Origin: an uncultured Veillonella sp.
GTDB taxonomy: Bacteria; Bacillota; Negativicutes; Veillonellales; Veillonellaceae
DNA: 17,293 nt
Assembly: GCF_934190855.1 (NCBI RefSeq)
Contig: NZ_CAKPTN010000021.1
Span: forward strand, 1-17,293
Direction: 5' to 3'
A program made the position numbers and the translations under genes. Positions 14,258 through 17,293 of this stretch are shown piece after piece (the first letter of the stretch is position 1; each line of letters begins with the position of its first letter). The notes under the pieces are model-generated. The model was not told the origin of the DNA, made no database searches, and saw nothing but the letters and a program-made list of their open reading frames with translations.

Positions 14258-14281
14258 TTGATACTTTCACAGTGGTGAAAG
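14234..14281 (+). promoter_or_regulatory. Three mutually exclusive pairing segments at the lspA stop codon (attenuator-like)
   Basis: ACTGTGAAAG (14234-14243, inside lspA) is the exact complement of CTTTCACAGT (14264-14273). The latter can instead pair by CTTTCAC (14264-14270) with GTGAAAG (14275-14281), followed by ATTTTGG. This A-B or B-C choice resembles an attenuator, but the T-run is poor and no controlling signal is known. Confidence 0.4.
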
Positions 14282-14290
14282 ATTTTGGAA

Positions 14291-14353
14291 ACTGCGGACA
14301 TATGCGGACGTATGCGGACATATGAGGACATATGAGGACATATGCGGACATAT
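14291..14353. repeat. 10-bp tandem repeat array, six units (TATGCGGACA)
   Basis: Six head-to-tail 10-base units run from 14291 to 14350, plus a partial TAT. Unit variants are ACTGCGGACA, TATGCGGACG, TATGCGGACA, TATGAGGACA twice, and TATGCGGACA. The period is about one helical turn, and unit junctions create CATATG. It lies between lspA and the pseudouridine synthase gene and is in no reading frame of a gene. Near-identical units suggest recent slippage and copy-number variation between strains. Confidence 0.9.
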
Positions 14354-14363
14354 TATGTATAAT
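14335..14363 (+). promoter_or_regulatory. Candidate promoter of the pseudouridine synthase gene, -35 inside the repeat array
   Basis: A perfect TATAAT (14358-14363) lies 17 bases after AGGACA (14335-14340), four of six to TTGACA and contributed by the fifth repeat unit. The start point would be near 14370, about 17 bases before the ATG at 14387, so the leader would be short. Confidence 0.5.
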
Positions 14364-14386
14364 ACGTAACTATAAAGAGGTAGAGG

Positions 14387-15310
14387 ATGAACGAATATAT
14401 TGTTAGTGCTGAACAAGAAGGCATGAGACTAGACGTGTATTTAACGGAACAGATGGAAGGTTCTCGTAGCTATATTCAAAGCTTAATTAAAGGGGGACAT
14501 GTTACCGTTGGTGGCAAAGTAGGAAAGGCAAATCTTCGCCTTACTCCTAATATGGTCATTCATGTAGAGGTTCCAGAACCTGAATCTGTAGAGGTGAAGC
14601 CGGAAGATATTCCATTAGATGTATTGTACGAAGACCATGATATTATCATTGTCAATAAGGCACGCGGTATGGTAGTCCACCCGGCAGTAGGTAACTACTC
14701 TGGGACACTTGTAAATGCGTTGTTATTCCATTGTAAAGATTTATCTGGTATCAATGGTGAAATTAGACCTGGTATCGTCCATCGTTTAGATAAAGATACC
14801 TCTGGTGTTATGATGGCTGCTAAAAATGATGCGGCCCATCTTGGTTTGGCGGAACAAGTAAAAGAGCATTCTGCAAAACGTACATATTGGGCGCTAGTAC
14901 AAGGTAATATCGTAGAAGAAAAGGGAACTATTAAGGCTCCTATCGGTAGACATCCTAAGGACCGTATGAAAATGGCGGTAGTCTTTGAAAATAGCAAAGA
15001 TGCAGTTACTCATTTCAAGGTATTGGAGCGTTATGGTCATCAAACTTTGGTAGAGTGTAATCTAGAGACAGGTAGAACACATCAAATTCGCGTTCACTTT
15101 GCTCATATTGGGCATCCTGTTGTTAACGATCCATTCTACGGCTATCGCCGTATGGATTTCCCTATTGAAGGGCAAGCATTACATTCTCGTTCTTTAGATG
15201 TTAAACATCCGATTACGGGCGAAGACATGCATTTTGAGGCACCTGTGCCAGCTGATTTTGAGGCGTGTTTGGAATTCGCAAAGACTTATCGTGAAGATAA
15301 ACGAAAATAA
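14387..15310 (+). CDS. RluA/RluD-family ribosomal RNA pseudouridine synthase
   Basis: A 307-residue protein with an N-terminal S4 RNA-binding domain (about 13-60: MRLDVYLTEQ through the strand before EVPEPE) and a pseudouridine synthase catalytic domain. The catalytic motif is HRLDKDTSG (132-140), with Asp135 as the nucleophile of this family. A later block, LETGRTHQIRVHFAHIGHPV, is also diagnostic. The S4 plus RluA layout and length fit RluD, which modifies helix 69 of 23S rRNA, though RluC and other paralogues are close and the exact target cannot be read. GAGG precedes the ATG at a few bases. It lies between lspA and pyrR, as in Bacillus (ylyB). Confidence 0.93.
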   Translation: MNEYIVSAEQEGMRLDVYLTEQMEGSRSYIQSLIKGGHVTVGGKVGKANLRLTPNMVIHVEVPEPESVEVKPEDIPLDVLYEDHDIIIVNKARGMVVHPAVGNYSGTLVNALLFHCKDLSGINGEIRPGIVHRLDKDTSGVMMAAKNDAAHLGLAEQVKEHSAKRTYWALVQGNIVEEKGTIKAPIGRHPKDRMKMAVVFENSKDAVTHFKVLERYGHQTLVECNLETGRTHQIRVHFAHIGHPVVNDPFYGYRRMDFPIEGQALHSRSLDVKHPITGEDMHFEAPVPADFEACLEFAKTYREDKRK

Positions 15311-15361
15311 TCTGGTGAGATAAATTTTTGTACTTAGTTTACTGCTTATTTGTATATAGGG

Positions 15362-15379
15362 GCATAGAGGTATCTATGC
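15362..15379 (+). promoter_or_regulatory. Small hairpin in the pyrR leader
   Basis: GCATAGA and TCTATGC form a perfect 7-bp stem with a GGTA loop, ending a few bases before the pyrR Shine-Dalgarno sequence TAAGGG. It does not show the consensus of the known PyrR-binding loop, so any autoregulatory role is guesswork. Confidence 0.35.
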
Positions 15380-15394
15380 TGTAAGGGCGTATAT

Positions 15395-15916
15395 ATGGAA
15401 AAGAAACGCTTACTGATGGATCAAGATGCTATTATGCGTGCTGTTCGTCGTATAAGTCATGAAATTTTAGAACGTAATAAAGGTTTATCTGATGCTCTTA
15501 TTGTCGGAATTGAGCGACGTGGTGTTATCTTGGCAAAACGTTTACAAGCCGAAATCGAGCGCATTGAAGGCATACATATTGACTGTGAGTCTTTAAATGT
15601 TGCTATTTACCGTGATGATCGTGATTCCCGTCCTAAAGAAGGGGAGCCTTGCACCATTGATACAACGGAAAAGACGATTATCCTTGTGGATGATGTGCTA
15701 TATACAGGTCGTACCATTCGTGCAGCTTTAAATGCATTGATGACAGCAGGTAGACCTAAATCGATTCAACTCGCAGTGCTCGTCGATCGTGGTCATCGTG
15801 AATTACCTATTCGAGCAGATTATGTAGGTAAAAATATTCCTACGTCTCATCTGGAAAGCGTACGCGTTGCTGTTGCTGAACTTGATGGCGAAGAAGGGGT
15901 TACAATACAGGAATAA
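15395..15916 (+). CDS. pyrR: PyrR: pyrimidine operon attenuation regulator / uracil phosphoribosyltransferase
   Basis: A 173-residue type I phosphoribosyltransferase-fold protein. The PRPP-binding motif is ILVDDVLYTGRTIRAA (96-111). IVGIERRGVILA (36-47), the RPKEGEP flexible loop and VDRGHRELPIRADYVGKNIPTS are typical of PyrR. In Firmicutes it binds pyr mRNA leaders when UMP is high and promotes termination, and it has some uracil phosphoribosyltransferase activity. Pyrimidine genes would lie elsewhere or beyond the window, since tmcAL on the other strand follows directly. The ATG at 15395 follows TAAGGG at about 8 bases. The last codons lie within the left arm of a perfect terminator stem. 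Confidence 0.95.
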   Translation: MEKKRLLMDQDAIMRAVRRISHEILERNKGLSDALIVGIERRGVILAKRLQAEIERIEGIHIDCESLNVAIYRDDRDSRPKEGEPCTIDTTEKTIILVDDVLYTGRTIRAALNALMTAGRPKSIQLAVLVDRGHRELPIRADYVGKNIPTSHLESVRVAVAELDGEEGVTIQE

Positions 15917-15938
15917 CCTGTATTGTAACCCCTTTTTT
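15894..15938 (+). terminator. Terminator with an 18-bp perfect stem overlapping the end of pyrR
   Basis: The arms 15894-15911 and 15917-15934 are perfectly complementary over 18 bases, with a 5-base loop AATAA. A run of six T residues spans 15933-15938. The pyrR stop codon TAA (15914-15916) sits in the loop, so the left arm is protein-coding. Confidence 0.95.
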
Positions 15939-15991
15939 GAGTTCCTATTCTTTGCCATAATTTAGTTGTATAGGTTTAAATAATAGTGTAC

Positions 15992-16023
15992 TTAAGTAAC
16001 TATTCGTACAACTAGTTACTTAA
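15992..16023. repeat. 10-bp inverted repeat at the tmcAL stop codon
   Basis: TTAAGTAACT (15992-16001) and AGTTACTTAA (16014-16023) are exact complements around a 12-base loop and include the tmcAL stop codon. It could be a weak minus-strand terminator, but only a broken T-rich stretch follows it on that strand. Confidence 0.4.
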
Positions 16024-17203
16024 TATATTGCGGTGTATAGGTATAGTCTCTATGACCTGTACGATTACTTTCATTATGTAAGCATAGGGATTGGATATCG
16101 GTAGCTAGAGTATCGATATGATACATTGTTTGTCCAAATAGGCTTAACTCATTAGGTGCCTTAGCCCACTTTTGAATGAGTGGTATTTCATATTCGTTAC
16201 GGAGCCATTGACGCCCTCGATCGTTAAAAGCAAGTAGGCGAGCATATTGTGGGCCCACTTCCATAGCGCTTTGTAATATATCTTTTGTTATACCTAGTGT
16301 GAGATAGGCTCCCATTCGTTGTAAGCGTGCATAGGTATAACGCTTAGATTTAATTTCTTCTGTGGCCGTAGTCCAAGACGGTTGTTGAGCTGCTTTTGAC
16401 CATAAATGTTCAATGCCTTCGCTAAAATCCCCATACTTCTCAAGCTCTTGTGGCGGTGTGCGACGACTTAAACTGTGTACCATATCGTAGTAACGGTTAT
16501 AGTCTACATAATTACTGTTTTCTATGACTTGAATCATATCTGATACCATGGATGTCTGGATAGAAGAACGAAGTTGAGTAGAGAGATTATTGTTGTTCGT
16601 AATAAGCTGACGCAATGCCGTACCAGATGGTAACTCATCAGTAATCGTTTCTTTGTGATGATTAGAGGTACGTAAGATAGGCATATATTCAAGATTTGGA
16701 TGATACGCTAAGCCTGCACGAATATATTCAAGGCCCAATAATGCATTCGGTGTATTGAGTACATCTGTTTCTAAAGCTTTACGAAAAGCAGAGCCATAAG
16801 ACATGCCTTCGTTAATATAGGTGCGCAGCTGTTCTTGTGTACTTTCACAATCCATACGCTTGGCTATGTCTATAAGAGCATCTAAGTCAGCCGTTTCAGA
16901 ACCAAAGGAGAGGGCGTCCATAGATAGTGCTTTCACCATGCGAATGGAACCAGTCCCAAATAATTGTGCACTACCTGTAGAATAGATGGTAGGTAGCTCA
17001 ATGACAATATCTGCACCACCGAGAATGGCCCAGCGAGCGCGATCAAATTTAGAGAAAATAGCAGGTTCCCCGCGTTGCACAAAGGAGCCACTCATGATAC
17101 AAATGCGCAGGGCATCAGGATGTAGCTGTGCTAAGCTATGCAGTTGATGAGCGTGACCATTGTGAAATGGATTGTATTCACATATAATACCGATTGTTTT
17201 CAT
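16016..17203 (-). CDS. tmcAL: tRNA(Met) cytidine acetate ligase (TmcAL, YlbM family)
   Basis: A 395-residue protein opening MKTIGIICEYNPFHNGHAHQ, the nucleotidyltransferase-like start with the HxGH-type motif HNGH (14-17) characteristic of TmcAL. SGSFVQRGEPA (38-48) and GADIVIELP (63-71) are further family blocks, and a helical C-terminal region follows. TmcAL uses ATP and acetate to make N4-acetylcytidine at the wobble position of elongator tRNA(Met), without acetyl-CoA. Length is close to the Bacillus enzyme. On the minus strand AAAGGAGG lies 4 to 5 bases before the chosen ATG at 17203. An in-frame ATG at 17218 is upstream of that site and not preferred. The gene converges with pyrR, 99 bases apart. 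Confidence 0.92.
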   Translation of the reverse strand: MKTIGIICEYNPFHNGHAHQLHSLAQLHPDALRICIMSGSFVQRGEPAIFSKFDRARWAILGGADIVIELPTIYSTGSAQLFGTGSIRMVKALSMDALSFGSETADLDALIDIAKRMDCESTQEQLRTYINEGMSYGSAFRKALETDVLNTPNALLGLEYIRAGLAYHPNLEYMPILRTSNHHKETITDELPSGTALRQLITNNNNLSTQLRSSIQTSMVSDMIQVIENSNYVDYNRYYDMVHSLSRRTPPQELEKYGDFSEGIEHLWSKAAQQPSWTTATEEIKSKRYTYARLQRMGAYLTLGITKDILQSAMEVGPQYARLLAFNDRGRQWLRNEYEIPLIQKWAKAPNELSLFGQTMYHIDTLATDIQSLCLHNESNRTGHRDYTYTPQYIK

Positions 17204-17225
17204 AGTGCCTCCTTTCATTAGTGTT

Positions 17226-17254
17226 AGTGTAACAAAGCGGAGAGGTACTGTAAA
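17226..17254 (-). promoter_or_regulatory. Candidate promoter of tmcAL
   Basis: Read on the minus strand, TTTACA (17254-17249) is followed after 17 bases by TACACT (17231-17226): five and four matches to the -35 and -10 consensus. The start point would be close to 17219, giving a short leader with the Shine-Dalgarno site. Confidence 0.5.
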
Positions 17255-17293
17255 TAAAATTTCATAATATCTATATAAATGGCTAGTTTATAT

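Noticed and set aside
14291..14353. CRISPR array
   Set aside because: The units are 10 bases with no spacers and no cas genes nearby; it is a simple tandem repeat.
15311..15394. PyrR-binding attenuator in the pyrR leader
   Set aside because: The short hairpin lacks the conserved PyrR-binding loop sequence and no terminator/antiterminator pair is visible.
1..17293. Insertion sequences, prophage, tRNA or rRNA genes
   Set aside because: No transposase, integrase, terminal inverted repeats with target duplications, or tRNA/rRNA-like sequence was seen; the genes look like a stable core chromosome segment.

Overview
The window looks like chromosomal DNA of a Veillonella species (Negativicutes), probably close to V. 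parvula. I conclude this from recall, without a search. The cluster mmdA-mmdD-mmdE-mmdC-mmdB has the gene order described for the Veillonella sodium-pumping methylmalonyl-CoA decarboxylase, and the MmdA protein reads essentially as I remember the V. parvula one. The DNA is AT-rich. A lipopolysaccharide-type O-antigen ligase-like gene sits near a lspA-pseudouridine synthase-pyrR block typical of Firmicutes, which fits an outer-membrane-bearing Firmicute.

Layout: (1) 1-1790, the 3' end of folC followed by an O-antigen ligase-like polytopic membrane protein. (2) 1791-2313, about 500 bases without a gene, holding a candidate short RNA or terminator unit and a good promoter preceded by two copies of an 11-bp direct repeat. 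(3) 2314-7411, a succinate-to-methylmalonyl-CoA block: succinate/propionyl-CoA transferase, methylmalonyl-CoA mutase split into catalytic and B12-binding polypeptides, MeaB GTPase chaperone, and methylmalonyl-CoA epimerase. (4) 7562-11375, mmdADECB with its own promoter. (5) 11569-13163, an 85-residue two-helix membrane protein and a DASS/SLC13 transporter, closed by a strong terminator. (6) 13544-13708, a 54-residue 2[4Fe-4S] ferredoxin with its own promoter and terminator. (7) 13817-15916, lspA, an RluA-family pseudouridine synthase and pyrR, ended by a perfect 18-bp terminator stem that contains the end of pyrR. (8) 16016-17203 on the minus strand, tmcAL, convergent with pyrR.

Regions 3 and 4 form one metabolic module. 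Succinate receives CoA from propionyl-CoA, succinyl-CoA is rearranged to methylmalonyl-CoA by the B12 enzyme, the epimerase interconverts the stereoisomers, and Mmd decarboxylates (S)-methylmalonyl-CoA to propionyl-CoA while exporting sodium ions. Propionyl-CoA returns to the first step and propionate is released. The DASS transporter next door could move a dicarboxylate for this pathway, which is inference.

I did not find a wholly new multi-gene system. The most unusual signals are non-coding: a 10-bp tandem repeat array whose units may supply the -35 element of a promoter; stable hairpins without U-tracts at several gene junctions of the mut and mmd clusters; a hairpin predicted to mask the mmdD ribosome-binding site; the paired 11-bp repeats upstream of the CoA-transferase promoter; and a small membrane protein paired with the transporter.
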